Of a stretch of DNA of 64,000 bases, positions 11,829 through 25,320 are shown in pieces (the first letter of the stretch is position 1; every line of letters begins with the position of its first letter). The stretch covers positions 350,001 to 414,000 of the forward strand of contig CM062202.1 of assembly GCA_031216445.1 (NCBI GenBank), written 5' to 3'. The translations under genes were made by a program, and so were the position numbers. This DNA comes from Lateolabrax maculatus. Its lineage: Eukaryota > Chordata > Actinopteri > Acropomatiformes > Lateolabracidae. The notes beneath the pieces were generated by a model. The model saw only the letters and a list, made by a program, of their open reading frames with translations, had not been told where the DNA came from and made no database searches.

Positions 11829-14800
11829 AATATATTTGTACACAGACTTGTAATAAAGATAAAAACTGAATGTGTGACTGTAGACCAGGACCAGGAGTCC
11901 TGCAGTCCACAGTGTTTTAGTGTCAGACCAGGAGGGTTCAGGTCACATTGTCACCAGAAAAATGTCCCAGAATGCAACAGAACCATATAGTGGGGAGGGT
12001 GAGGAGACAGGCGGAGCTTCAGGAGCTCGTCACCACCTGATTGTCCTCCTCCAATCACACGAGGACCTTCAGTCTGTAACAGGTCTTGTTTCATTAGTAC
12101 TTAAGTAAAAAGAAGCTGTAACACAAATAAACTGACATCTGTGAAATTGAACTAATTAAACTCCTATTAAAAACTAAGAGTTTGAAAAAAACACAGACTG
12201 CATTTAATGTTCACATACTTTTGGCCAGATAGTGAATTCCTGACTGATTAATTTGTTAAATTTTAGTTTAATATTTAAATATTTAATGTGCTGAAGGTCC
12301 TGATCACATGTGGAGGGTCAATCAGGTGCTGAAGGAGCCAGAATCAGCAGCCAGGTAACACCAGTTCTACCTGAAACCACCTGAACCCGTCAGAGCTCAG
12401 ACTGTCGACTCCGAAAAAAAGACGAAGAAAAACAATAAAATATTAATGACAGCGTGAGAATAAAAACAATTAGGTGAGCAAGACAAGTTCAGGGTTCATC
12501 ACACCTGCCTACATCACATGACATCATCACTGATGTGACTCAAACTGACGTCAAATCAGAACTCAATAAAGATGAAAAAGAAGCTCATTTAAATATAAAT
12601 ATTTGGATCTGATGGAGAAACTAAGAACTGATTTGATGTGGACTGATAACTCCCGTTAGCTTCGACTCCAAACCTTCAGGCTTCATAACTTAGGTATGTC
12701 AGGTACTGTTCACCTGTGTTCACTCTCATTAGGAACTCGCAGCGTTGATGTCATTTCTAAAACAACTTTATCTACTAACCAACGTTGGCATGGAGCTACA
12801 TTAGATTCATATCCAAACTGAGGACGTGAACATAACAAGCTGTAGTTGAACTTCAAAAACCAATGAGATTATTGGCAAATTAGATGGCGAACAGTTCAAA
12901 CCAAATAAGTTCATGATGTTGGCTAATTATAATTTTGATGTGTTTACGTTCTCGATCACCAGCAGTTTGTAATATTGAGTAAAAACTACTTAGCTCAGCT
13001 TCAATCCCAAACCAAGTGGTTAAATATTAGATATGTTATAATCTCCTTTAATCTACAACCAACGAGCTTCCTAATGTGAGCGGAGTTAGAGTTATAAGTG
13101 ACTGTTGGTTAACATCAGCAGCGAGCTACATTAGTGTCATTGATACAAAAACTGCTGTACGTTTATATTAGCTATTGTTAGAATTTAGCAGCTTGTTATC
13201 TAGTGATATTTAAGTGTTTTCATTTTTGGTTTGTTATAATTATAAAGATATAATTGATTTTTTTTTTTAAGATTTGTTGTTGAATTTACATGTTTTGTGT
13301 CTAAATATCTCAGGACCTTGTTTGACATGTGATCCATTGGATCCAGCTTATTTAGATCCATAAATAAATAAAATCAAATAATGTCAGTTGAAGATTGCAG
13401 AAAGCTGTTGAGGCGTCAGCCTCCATGATGGTCTGTAAGTGTTCAAACTGTGTCATCTTAATATCAACACCAACTTGATCCATCACTAATATTATCAGTC
13501 ACTGAATATATAAATATAAAATGTTATTCAAGGACTCGCCAACCTTAGTACATTTCTGACCACATCTGAAAAATGTTGCGAGACCGTCATCAGATTAGAT
13601 TTATGGACAGAAAAATGTAAAAGATAATTTGAGGATTGAAGAAAAATATTGAAATGCAGAAAAGTGAGAATATTTAAAATACAAATTATTAGCACAAATA
13701 CAATTTCCTGCTGCCTGAGGGACCGCAGCGAGTTCGATACTGGTTCAATCCAGAATAGCTGCCAGTCCGACTGTTTCTTTGTATGTTTTTGTGAACATAT
13801 TTAGAAAATCTACATCTGCTTTTTGGTTTGTGGTATCGTTTTGGACAACAGGAGGGATTTTAAAACTCGAGATGCTCTAACAGTTTACAGTTTGATCATT
13901 GTGCGATCGCTGGCTTAGCGAGTGTCTGATCTGCGTTCACTGTTATTGTAGTTTTATCTTCAGTGTTCGTGTCTCCATCAGATCCACACTTTCTGTTGTG
14001 GAGGCTTTTAATTTTTTTAACCGTTCTGCTGGTTTCCTCTCGTCTTTTAAAACAAACTAACAGGAGCATTACAGGAGGCTGACTGAGCGCGTGCGGTGGT
14101 GGTGGTGGTGGTGGAGATGTAGTCTACATGGTGACGGAGGGTCCAGGTGTCGTGGTCGTCGTGGTGATGGGGTGTCGGGGCGGGGCCAGGTCGAGCAGGG
14201 CGCCGACAGTCCTGGCTACCTGGGGGAGCCCTCGCTCCTCCAGGATGTGCAGTGGAAGACACAACTGACTCTACAGAGACAGACACCACAGAGGAAGAAG
14301 ACACAGCGGGGGACAAAAGAAAACAACGGAAAGGTGGGTCAACGGATGGTAAATTAAATGAATGGATAAAAGAACTGTAACCATGGCAACACAAGGTATA
14401 AAAACAAGGAACATCAACACAAAATGACAAAAAGAACTGATGGAAGAAGGAAAAGGTGAAGAAAACAGGACTAAGTGAAAGCAGCAGTTTAAACAAATAA
14501 TCTCAACTCAAGGTCCACTTACTAGACTTTATACTTCTTTTTATTCTTCACCATCTCCTCTACATCATCACATAACCAAAGTACCAGACTTTGATCATGT
14601 GATAACTTAACCAGCTTCATGATAACTCCATCCACTGAGGATGATGACCATGAGGCATGGTTGAAAGATCTAGTAAACAAACCTTGAATTAAGATGTTTC
14701 TGTGTAAGAAGGAATTACAAAATAGATTTCTATCATAATATAAACACGTCACCATGTTCATTGAGGAAAATCAGTTTCACTACAATCACAATACAATCAC

Positions 14801-15614
14801 AGTATTTTAAGTTTTTAGATCAGATCATTTCAGAGTTGAACCAAGAAATGAATTGTCTCCCTGTGTTAATAGTTCATTTATCTTTTGATATATGCCAAAT
14901 ACATGTCAAAAAATAAGAATTTTAATTTAGTTTGAATTGTATTTTATGGCTTCTTATTTCTGACGACTGATCTTGAAGTCAGCGGCGTGTACGTGAACCG
15001 ACTCGCTGACTTCACCCATCACATAAAATCATATTTCATCATTAGCACGTAGGTCGTAGCAGCAGTCTTTGGAGGAGGCGAGCGTTTGGATTCCAGCTGG
15101 AAAACCTTTGTTTATATGCTGATCTGCTCATTTGTGCCTGGTCCTCTTTGTCATGATCCAACAGCAGATGAGAGAGGTGTAATTTACTTTCCACTATCTT
15201 TCCCACTTTTGAGCGATCCAATCACATCTGAAGGATTTGATTTAGGGCTGAACACCGCTCGCATAGTTCCTTTCAAACATACGTCACAGTACTGAAGATA
15301 AAGACGCTGAGACTTTAATGTGATCGACATCCAGGTTCACATCGAAAACAACAAGTGTTACAGAAACAAAGTGAGTCGAGGTGCGTCAGTTCATTTTATT
15401 AATGTTGGGAAGGGAAAGCAGAGCAGAGGCACAAAGTCCGTTAAAAACACTCAAACACTTCTTCACCATCATCATCATCACTCTTCATCTCTTATAAAAA
15501 AACAAGTGCCATCATAAAAGTCGAGTTCAGACAATAAACCAGTTCAGGCTGGATTACAGCTGATCAGGTGTACAGGTTTGCTGGACAACACCAGAGACCT
15601 GTCCATGTCCAAGA

Positions 15615-16296
15615 GGGAACTATGAGTCCTTCTCCACTGCAGGAACCAGTAACATGGTTCCTCCCAGAACCTGAACTTATAAGAACAATGTGAGGTACGA
15701 GGTTCTTCTTGTGTTTCCACTGTGTTTTACAAACCGTTTCAGATATATGTCCTAAATACTTCCTTTTTGTCTTCACTTTGAACAAACTCCACCGGCATCA
15801 GAAACATGGAGCAGCCAATCACAGTGCCCGCATGGTATCTGAAATTATATCATCTGAGCAATGACCACAACCTCAGAGACCACAGACGCTACAGAAACAC
15901 AAGGCCGTTTGGTGTCCCTAAACGTGTCCAGTACGTCAAACCACTTTCTTGTTTGATCTCTTAAATGTTTCCTGCTCTGTCTGGCAGTGTGTTGTAAGTC
16001 AGAAACCCTCTGTTCCGCCCTCTGATCTCTCACCGCTGACTCCAGCTGCCTCTGAATGACTTCCTCTAAGGAACAGGTTGTCCTGTTCAATACAGACGAC
16101 ATATGGAAAACCCTGAAAGTACCTCAACTTAGATTTAGTATCACTTTCTGAGCAGAGCCCAAATTTACTTCCATGAACTCGGCCCCAAAGTAGTCGGAGA
16201 ACAGTGGAAACCAAAGCAGAACCAGCGACAATAGAAACATGTCAGGTTATGATTTGTTAAGTTCCTGCAGGGAAATGAAAGGACTATGATAGTCCC
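15615..16296. mobile_element. DNA-transposon-like element with inverted ends
   Basis: GGGAACTATGAGTCC with ACTGCAGGAAC (from 15615) and the inverted form of GTTCCTGCAGGGAAA ... GGACTATGATAGTCCC (to 16296) are imperfect inverted termini, 680 bases apart. Inside, the minus strand has an 85-codon open stretch (16102-15845) with a basic, helical, coiled-coil-like composition. The size and ends suggest a non-autonomous or decayed PIF/Harbinger-like element. The superfamily is a guess and no target duplication was clear. Confidence 0.45.
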
Positions 16297-17889
16297 TGAC
16301 CTACTAACACTGAAAGGTTCCTTCAGTTAGAGCTAAGCTCTTCTTCCTTTAATAAGGGACAACTGTTCCATGTTGAAGTTGTTTAAACACTGTTGGTATC
16401 ACAGAGAGGAAGATCACGAGTGGAAAACACAGATTTTTGGTGCACATGTACATATAGTACGTTAGGTTTGTGATCCAGCGAGGGTCTCCAGAGGCTGTGA
16501 TGGGGTGGGGGGGGGACTGCCTCTGGACCACTTTACAAACAGTAAAAACATTTAAAAAACACACTCAGACAGGCAGCCAAACATAAGGCACAGGGGGCGG
16601 AGCTTCTACAGGCAGGAAACAAGCTTCGAGGTAAACCTCCGACTTTGGGGGATTGTCAAGTTTTAACTTCACCTGAGGGATCACATGATCCTCTGTGGCC
16701 TAAAAGAACCTCTGACCCTCAGGGATATACAGATATATGGCAACTTCAGCAGATGTGGACAAAGTCATTGCTTTGGATTGTTCATGGCTATGAAGTCCCA
16801 GGCCAACAAGTCCCAGGTCAAGGCCAACAAGTTCCAAAATAACCAAGTCCAGTCAGGCTAAAACAGGTATTAAACATTGTGCTTCAAGTCTAAAACAAGT
16901 CATTATCTGTCTATCTGCTGGTCTCCATTAAAAAACACATTGCCTGATTGATTTAAATTACATCTGTTGTTAAAATGAAGAAGACTGAGAAGGTTCGATG
17001 GACGATATTAAGTTTTTCCAAGTCAAAAGGTTGTGGTCCAAGTGAAGTCATGAGTCACTGGTGTTTAAGCCAAAGTTGAGTTGCGGGTCTTTTGTAAGGG
17101 TTAATGTCAGACTTCTGGCCCAAGTCAAAGTCATGTGATTCAGGGCCATACCTCTGGAGTTTAGACAGCAGGCATTTTAGGACTTAGTCCTTAGACTTTA
17201 GTCCCCAGTAATTTGATTTGTAAATTATCAGTTATCATTAGCACAAAACAATTACTAACATTTAAAGCTGAACATCGTTAGACCCAGTAAGAAAATTGAT
17301 CAGATTCAGATTTGATACATTGATACGATACTGGATTCAGACCCGATAAAATGTTACCGAACTCCAATCCTACCGCGTAGTAGTATGTTTCATAGAATCC
17401 CATCCCACAAAGCAGACTGACTGAAACCATGGCGACATGGATCCAACAGTCCTGAAGAAGACGTCAACAGGGTGGCTATTCTGAAAAATCTGAAACCGTG
17501 ACCTGGAACTGAGAGACCTTTCTCTTGTTTTGGTACAGGTGACTGACATATCTGTCCTGCTGATATCACTGGCTGAAGTTCAACGTATCTACCAATTCTA
17601 TCCACCAAGTCACAGCAAGAATGTGATTCTATGACCACCTAATTGACAGGGGAAACTACCCTGTACTCTGATCCTTGCACTACTACGACCTATATAACAC
17701 CGTCTATCACAGCCATGCTTGTCATGATATTTTTGGGGAATTTCTTCTGGTTTTGGCACAAGTAGAGGATGTCGTCATCCTTAATCCTGCCTACAAAGCT
17801 CTAACTGGCTCTGTGTTTGTCCAACAGGGGAAACAATCGTCAAGGAGCACAACATCAAGCTGTGGCTCAACCACAGGCCATCCAGAGTG

Positions 17890-18625
17890 ACCTCCAGCAA
17901 TCTCTGGGGTCGTCTGCAGATGAGTTTCAGCACCTGCAAATCTGAAGCCACGGTACTCTGCTGAAAGAAACAGTGGATTGCTCCTTTCGGGTTGGGAGTG
18001 AGACACTCCCTGAAGTGAAGAAGTTCAAGTATATTGCGGCCTTGTTCAGGAGTGAAGGTAACCTGTTCCAGGACATTAACCGGCTGAATGGTGCTGCGCC
18101 AGCAGTGATGTCAGCCTTGTACTGGACTGTTGTGGTGATGAAGCTGGAGCTCTATGCTCCGTACTGATCAAAAGAATGAGATCGAGCGACCAAAGGGAGT
18201 TTCCTTGGCCTCCTTTTGGAGATTTTCCAGGCATTTGCAACTGGAAGGAGACCCTGGGGCAGACCAGGAGCATACTGGAGGAGTTGTATATCCCATCAGG
18301 ACTGGGAAGGCCTTGGGATCCTCCAGGAAGAGCTGGAGAACAAGAGGAAGCTGAGCCTGAGAGTGAAGCTCTCAATTTGATGATCGACATTCAACCCTCA
18401 GTTGTGGTCATGCATAATAGACGGAGGGATTTTTGGCTGGCTGTTTTTGGCTTGTATGGTTATGAGCTTTGGGTAATGACTCTAAGAATGAAACTGTGGA
18501 TAAAGGTGGTTGATATTAGTTTCCTTGGCAGCACGTCTGGGCTCAGCCTCAGAGACAGGATGAGGAGGTCAGACACCCGGCTGCAACTTGGAGAAGAATC
18601 GCTGCTCCTTTGTATTGAAATCTGA
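17890..18625 (+). mobile_element. Decayed non-LTR reverse-transcriptase C-terminal relic
   Basis: Three plus-strand pieces match the C-terminal part of a fish non-LTR polymerase. VDCSFRVGSETLPEVKKFKY lies at about 17973-18040, followed by INRLNGAAPAVMSALY. A degraded piece like the extreme C-terminal part lies at 18190-18350. YGYELWVMTLRMK with GLSLRDRMRRSDTR lies at 18440-18600. In an intact element the last two pieces come in the opposite order, so the relic is rearranged as well as frameshifted. The clade is not assigned. Confidence 0.55.
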
Positions 18626-19083
18626 CATCTAACAGCCACACCCACTTCCCGCTGCGAATAGTCAGCTGTGGGGAGGTGAGAAAGGACCCACGGTTTGAAC
18701 TTTTGTCTCAGCTCAGCTTTTTCATTTGTTACACAACTATGGTAGTCTTTCATATTTCAATGATAGCATGTCTCCCCCTTCGGAACAATTTTTAACACTT
18801 TTGATTTCCAAGTCGGTCGGGCAACACGTGTATGAACTACTTCTGACTGAGTACACGATGGCCCTAGTCTTACTGTGTGAAAATGGATGGATGATATACA
18901 GAACCACGCTGGCTGTTTCCCAATGCCTCCAGTTTTAGTGCTAAACAAAACAAGAAGGTTGAACTATTACTTTAAATGTTTTGCTGTTAATCTTTTTTCC
19001 TGACGGAGTTGTTTGGTGTATTGAGATATGTGTACGTGCTGTCTGTGTGGGATCTGGTTAGACATGTTGTGCTCAGGTTGGGT

Positions 19084-22000
19084 TCAGACGTGCGGCACTA
19101 GGTGTACATAGATGGCACACAGCACCGACATGACGGACAGGTAGAAGAGGGCGAAGCCTGCCAGCTGGACCCGAGGGGAGGGGCTGAGAAGGGGCGGGGC
19201 CATGGACAGCAACACGCCCACCGTCCCATAAACCCCACCCCCGTTCCCCTCCAGGACCTCCCCCACTGAACAAAGGCTGTCCTGAGTGGTTGTGGAGGTG
19301 GGATGGACATGGTGAAGGATAAAAGTCAGAAGACAAAGGAGTGAGACGGACAGAATCAAAAAGGATTAATGAAAGGCGGAAAGATGAGAGAGAAGAAAGA
19401 AAGTTGTTAGCTGAGGAGAACAAGCTTCATATTTCAGTACAGTGATGTCACAGCCAGTACACTTCCTGTTTATGGAGCCACACCATGTCAAGGCTTATTT
19501 AGGTTTAACGTGGTGAAACAGAAAAGTCTCCAGTGACATCACTGTCCATTCATTCATTCATGAACACCAGTGGAGCCAATCAGGTTAGATACATGCATAA
19601 TACAAATAAGTTATTAATAGTCCTGGATATCAATCACAATACTTGTTTTGTGTGTCTGATTATCAGACGTCTATCAGATTTAGACGTTGACTTTGTCTTT
19701 GATCAGATAGTTCCTGATTTGAATGCCAGGTATCACAGGTAAAGAGTGTGTGTGTGTGTGTGTGTGTGTGTTACCTGTGGAACGCCGATCCTGCGACACG
19801 CCTCCAGGAAGTTCTCAACGTTTCGCCGACATTTGGCCATGGTGAGTTTAGGCTGTGGGACACAGAGGACCAGTTACTATGATCATAACCCACCTCAGGC
19901 TCCTGGTTGGTCATAATAACAACTTGGACTCACCACAGCAGGGGAGGGGACATGGATGCTGGGGACGGACCGTGGTCTCACGTGATTGGCCAAGTGACAG
20001 AGCACCACCCCGTCTGTCAGGGCTGCTCCCAGGTCGCTAGGCAACGACACCTTGAGACGAGCCTCGATATTCTGGACAGAGAGACAGTCAGGCAGAGAGA
20101 CAGAGAGACAGACAGACAGACAGGTTAACATCCAGTCCAAACCCATAAACAGTCTGTAGTGTCATGAGTCCTCAGCAGGTGTTTCACCTGGGACATTTAA
20201 CAACATAAATCATAGACAGTAAATTCAGTGTAAATGTCAAAGAAAGTGTGTTCATGCAGAGTTTGTCCACCAGAGATGAGGCATCAGTACAGTCCACAAG
20301 GATCTGTGAGGACCCCCACAGGCCAACATGTATGAACACCCCCCCAGCAGGTGTTATCAGGTGTAGCAGATGGAGGTACGTACCTTTCGGAGCTGCTCCA
20401 CCAGCTCAGCATCTTCTCCAACCAGAGGAGGAGCAGCAGGAGCCTCCTCCTGTTTCTGAGCAGCAGCAGCAGCAGCCTCACCTGGAGGACACAGATACTG
20501 TTGGTCAGAGAGCTGACAGGTACATATGGTCACCTGGTGCCATTAACCTTCAGGCCAAAGTCTCCTCTCTTTGGCTGCACTGAACAGGTCACCCGGCAAC
20601 ATCTCACCTTTCCTCTTCTCTTCCTTCTGACCCAGACGAAACAGGAAGCTCTCTGGTCTCAGACTGGCTGTCCGACAGGAGGCGACGCCCCCTGAGCTGG
20701 GGTAAGAAGGCGATTGATTGGCTGGAAGAAAAAAAACATCAGCCAATAAAAAAAGTACAGAATGTAAACACCAGCGTCATAATATAATGTGCTGACTTAC
20801 CTGTAGGAGACAGAGCAGCTCTGTCCTCTCCCTGCAGAGACCAACACAGGACAGTTACACACCTATCACACGCCTGAACACACGCCTGAACACACGCCTG
20901 AACACACGCCTGAACACACGCCTGAACACACGCCTGAACAGTCACTGAAGTCACTTTTTAGTGAAATTTCTGTTCACTTTGAGTCATTTTCTTTTTTGAT
21001 CTTAAAACCAGTGCAGAACTTCCTCTGAACTTTAACCGGTTTTAGTTAAAGACCAGGTGGGATTACAGAAAGATGACATCACCACTGTAGAAGAAAAGCA
21101 GTGAAATCAACATATAAAACACAGGTGTGAAGAGGGCTGGGGTGGGTGGGGAGACCATGACAGGATAACATGAGATAGGTTGATGATAAGTGAGTGACAG
21201 GTGGACAGATGTGTTCATGCTGTAGTGTAAGTCAGGTGGAGTCAGTGTCTGAAGGTGAGATTATAGAGGAAACTGTGACATCACATGCAGATTAAAACAG
21301 TAGTAGTAGTAAAAAGAGAAAATCTTTCAGTTTTGTGTAAAATCACCAGTAATGATGCAGTTTGATGCTTCAGTGTTTTCTGTCTGTTGTCACCATCAAA
21401 CTGCAGACGTGACCTTTTGTCTCTAAAGTAAGAGTCAACACAGGACCTTTAAGTACCTGTTGTGCCGTGAACACGTGTCTCCAGTGAGGTAAGGGTACAA
21501 CACCTGAGTTTCCGTAACTAACAGATTCTGTGTGTTTACATCAGGACACATTTAGCTGCTGCACTCCAAGTGAATCTGATGTTGCTGCTATCTGATCCCC
21601 ACTTCAGTCGTGTTGGAAAAGTTTCATAACATCCCAGAACAAAGACCACAAACACTATCACCTCAAGGACGGGTCGAGGTTTGGTTCAGCTCAGGTGACG
21701 ATGATTGATCGATCACAGCGTACATTCACTGTGCAGTAATTAATCAGAGCAGCGCGTCACAGCATCGGGGGAAAGAAGAAACTTTAGGACTTTTTATGAG
21801 TCCGAAATCACTTGGGCCGTGTCCGCACGTATCGGATATCCTTCAAACATTTCCCTCTACGTTTTGGCCTCTCGTCCACAGACAGATGGTGTTTCAGGTC
21901 ACTAAACAGATTTTAAAACACCTTTCAAAAGGTGCAGATCCAAAACTCCACAAACCATAACTGTGTATCCGTGTGGACATTTGGGAAACGATAATGGCAT

Positions 22001-22347
22001 CTCCTCAATCCCCACATGCCCACTGTTGTTTTGTGTAACGAGCATGCGCTAAATTAGCACTGCTAGGCCTAATTACAAGTTGACACTGTGGTCGTGTCAG
22101 TGTCATATGTGAGGGGGTGTGTTCTAGCTAAAATAGGATGTTAAGTACTGGCTTTTATTGTGGAGGTGCCACAGGAAATGCAGGTGATGACACATAAATG
22201 TGATTCACATCAGTTTGTTCTGGACGGATGAAAACTTTTTTTAATTTGTGGTTCAGTTAGTAGATTTTGGGGGCGTGGCCAAACTCTTACCATAAAGAGG
22301 GCGGAGTCATCTGTGTGGGTGCACCGTCTGGAAGGGTAGGCGGTCTG

Positions 22348-22379
<32 letters not shown>

Positions 22380-24175
22380 ACAGAGACAAAGACACACATA
22401 GACACCATGAGGTGAAGCTTGACAGGTGTGGTGGGGGCGTGGCCTACATCGGGAGGGGCGGGGCCAAAACACACTAAACAATCAAAATAAATCGAAGTGA
22501 AGAAACCGATGAAAAAATAATGCGTTCTGTCACTTTAAGGTGTTGAATTTTAATTTCGGAAACAAAACTATAATCTGGTTTTATGGTGCCAGGGACACAT
22601 CTGCTTTCATCTGATTTTACCTGCTGTTTGTGTTTGTTATAACATGACTCTACGTGATATGTGCAATGACATGTACAGGTATGTAGAGTCTCACCTCACT
22701 GTCTGGACCGGACTTTGTTGGACTCTGAGCTGCTTTATGCTGAAAAACAACAACAGTTAGAGTCAGTCTGATAACCTCACCTTTAGAGAAACTTCCCCAC
22801 CTGTCTCAGATGTTCACTGTGAGACTCAGGTGTGATTCTGATGCAACTTTTACTTCATGGCGTTGCAAATTCTTTGCACAGCTGACTTTCTCATCACAGA
22901 GATGTTTTGATTATTATCAGTTTCTTGCTGTGCTAATTAATACATTTGGATTATCTGATCCCTGGAAGGCTTTTATTGTGAAACATCTGCAGGAAGTGTA
23001 GAGTCAGATTAACAGTAAGTAAGAGCACACTAACACACAAGTGTAAATTACAATAAGAGAGCTGATCAGACTGAATCAGAGCTGGGGATCATTTGAAGTC
23101 TGTCAACATTACTGTTGATCTGGTGTTTGTGTGTCAGTTTGTGTATGTATGCACCCTGGTCCACTGTACACTGGTGTGTGACTGGTTAAACTAGTGAAAC
23201 TGGTTAACCTGGTACCTTGGTGTAGCCGGTGACGGAGTCTCTCTGCAGTGACCGATTCTTTTGCCTCTCCTCGTCGTACCGCAGCGCAGCGAGCTGCGCC
23301 TCCTTCCTAATCCTCTCCACACCCCCTGAGCCACCAGCACCACCTCTCTGGGGGGGAGGGACAGACATGAGCAGTGGGTATTTGTAATGTTTGGTCTAAA
23401 ATATGAAGTGACGGTTGTGATCACTGAGGTTTGTGTCGGACAGACTGACAGCAGAAGGTGTTACCTGGCTCTGGGAGCTTGATGGTGCCGTGACACCATC
23501 GACCACACTCCTGCAGGACACACAGGTGGACAGACAGGGTGTTAGTTTTCCTCTGCAGTTGTCTCAGAGTGTGATGATGTGATCGTTTGTTATAAAGACA
23601 AATTTGCTGTCTCTGTCTGCTGTGTCCTTAAAGATTTCATATGCCAGAAAGTGTGTCGTGTTACTATAGCAACCAGCCAACATGAATGTGTGGCCCTGTT
23701 CAGACCCCGTATGTGTCCTGGCTGATCCAATCACAAATGGACAGTAAACTGTTTTTTACGCCTGTTTTGCTGTCCGACTGAGCTGATGAGAACTGATTTC
23801 ACCTACTGTAACGTTACTGATTTCGATGGCTGCTGAAGAGGCAAAGAAAACAAAACTGTTCCTTATTTCAAAACACTGTTACCCTGTTACAGACGCTGTA
23901 GCTAATATCGTGAAATACTTTAGTTGTGAGCAGATACTTAGTGTTATTTTTGTTTTCCTTTTGCCTTTTCAGCAGACATGGAAATCAACACTGTCACATA
24001 TTCATGTTCACACTGCTGAAAGAATGTGGCCACGAGGCCCAGACTACCTCTGAATGTGGTCTGATCGATCGGATCTTAATGCGTCCTCAGACCGTCTCGC
24101 GTGTTTTCGCACCTGCACTGAGAGCTGCCCACTTGTGATCGGATCACACAGGACGGATGTTAATGCTGAACAGGG

Positions 24176-24242
<67 letters not shown>

Positions 24243-24485
24243 ATGCACCTGTTGTGTCTCCTTGTGTCTTCTGTCCTGGTCGAGTTGGTTTTTACCGGAG
24301 AACCCTGAAAACACAAACAGGAAGTCACTCAGAGATTTACAAAATAAACCACTTCTTAAACACAGCCCTGGAATTTAAGTAGGAATATGTTAATGAGTCT
24401 TCAATAGGATACATTTCTAATCAATAATCCCACTGAGGCTTTAACAGTTATCCTGTTTGTGCTGCAGGCAGCGCATGTGTTGTTT

Positions 24486-24516
<31 letters not shown>

Positions 24517-25277
24517 AAGAAGAAGAAGAAGAAGAAGAAGAAGAAGATATAAATCCTTTCAAAGTAAAAGGCTGATCTGAGCTTAGGTCATAGATTTTTT
24601 TGTGTTCACAGAGTTGCAGGTTTGATTCCCAGTGGATGGAGCTCCTACCTCTCTAGTGATTCGTCTTTCGATGTAGGCCATGAACTGAGAGCTCAGGCTG
24701 GCACCGTCTCCTCCTCCACGTCCTCGTCCTCGACTCCTCCCCTCCTCCTCCTCCTCCCCCACACAGCTGTCTATGAAGTCTATCTGCTCCAACTCCGCAT
24801 CTGGAGAAAAGACCCACCGACAGACAGACGGGAGAAGAGAGGAGACGCTGAAATGGTCTGAACACTTATCATATAGATGGTTTAGTGGTAAACAGAATGT
24901 TATTTGTAGTTATTAAGGTTTGATTTGTCGCTGCAGAAACTATTGGTTGAGAAAGAAATCCTCTCGCTGTTTGTTCAGACAGTGAAGATTAGGACCAAAT
25001 GTGCATTAGCTGATCACTTTGGATCGATCCTCTCTTTGAGACACTTGATCAATACAGGCCCAGGTCTCAATTACACAACAAAGAACTCACATGAGCCGTT
25101 AGCCAGCAGAGGTGGTCCTCCTCCTCCTCCTCCTCCTCCTCCTCCTCCTCTCTGTCTCTGGTCTCTGCTGATCTCGGCCACTCTCAGCGTCAGCTCTGAC
25201 AGCTCCTCTGTAGGCTGAACACAGGACAGGAAGTGAGCTCACACACAGACAGGAAACAGGACACAGGACCTGAGGGT

Positions 25278-25320
<43 letters not shown>

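Larger units (their letters stand above)
10227..19083. other. 8.9-kb gene-poor interval between LINE-2 and lrch3
   Basis: I found no coding exon with splice-compatible partners. It holds a 14-base minisatellite (11165), an (AT)n tract (11690), a DNA-transposon-like element (15615) and a reverse-transcriptase relic (17890). From about 12.1 to 14.0 kb and from 14.5 to 15.5 kb it is plain AT-rich sequence. This is where iqcg would be expected if human-like order were kept; nothing resembling it was seen. Confidence 0.5.

Noticed and set aside
14047..14496. 149-codon minus-strand frame
   Set aside because: Crosses a GGT triplet run, has no recognisable motif and no splice partners.
24044..24328. 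Long minus frame with a His/Thr run as a separate gene
   Set aside because: It is lrch3 exon 10 (24249-24304) read on into the intronic GT microsatellite.
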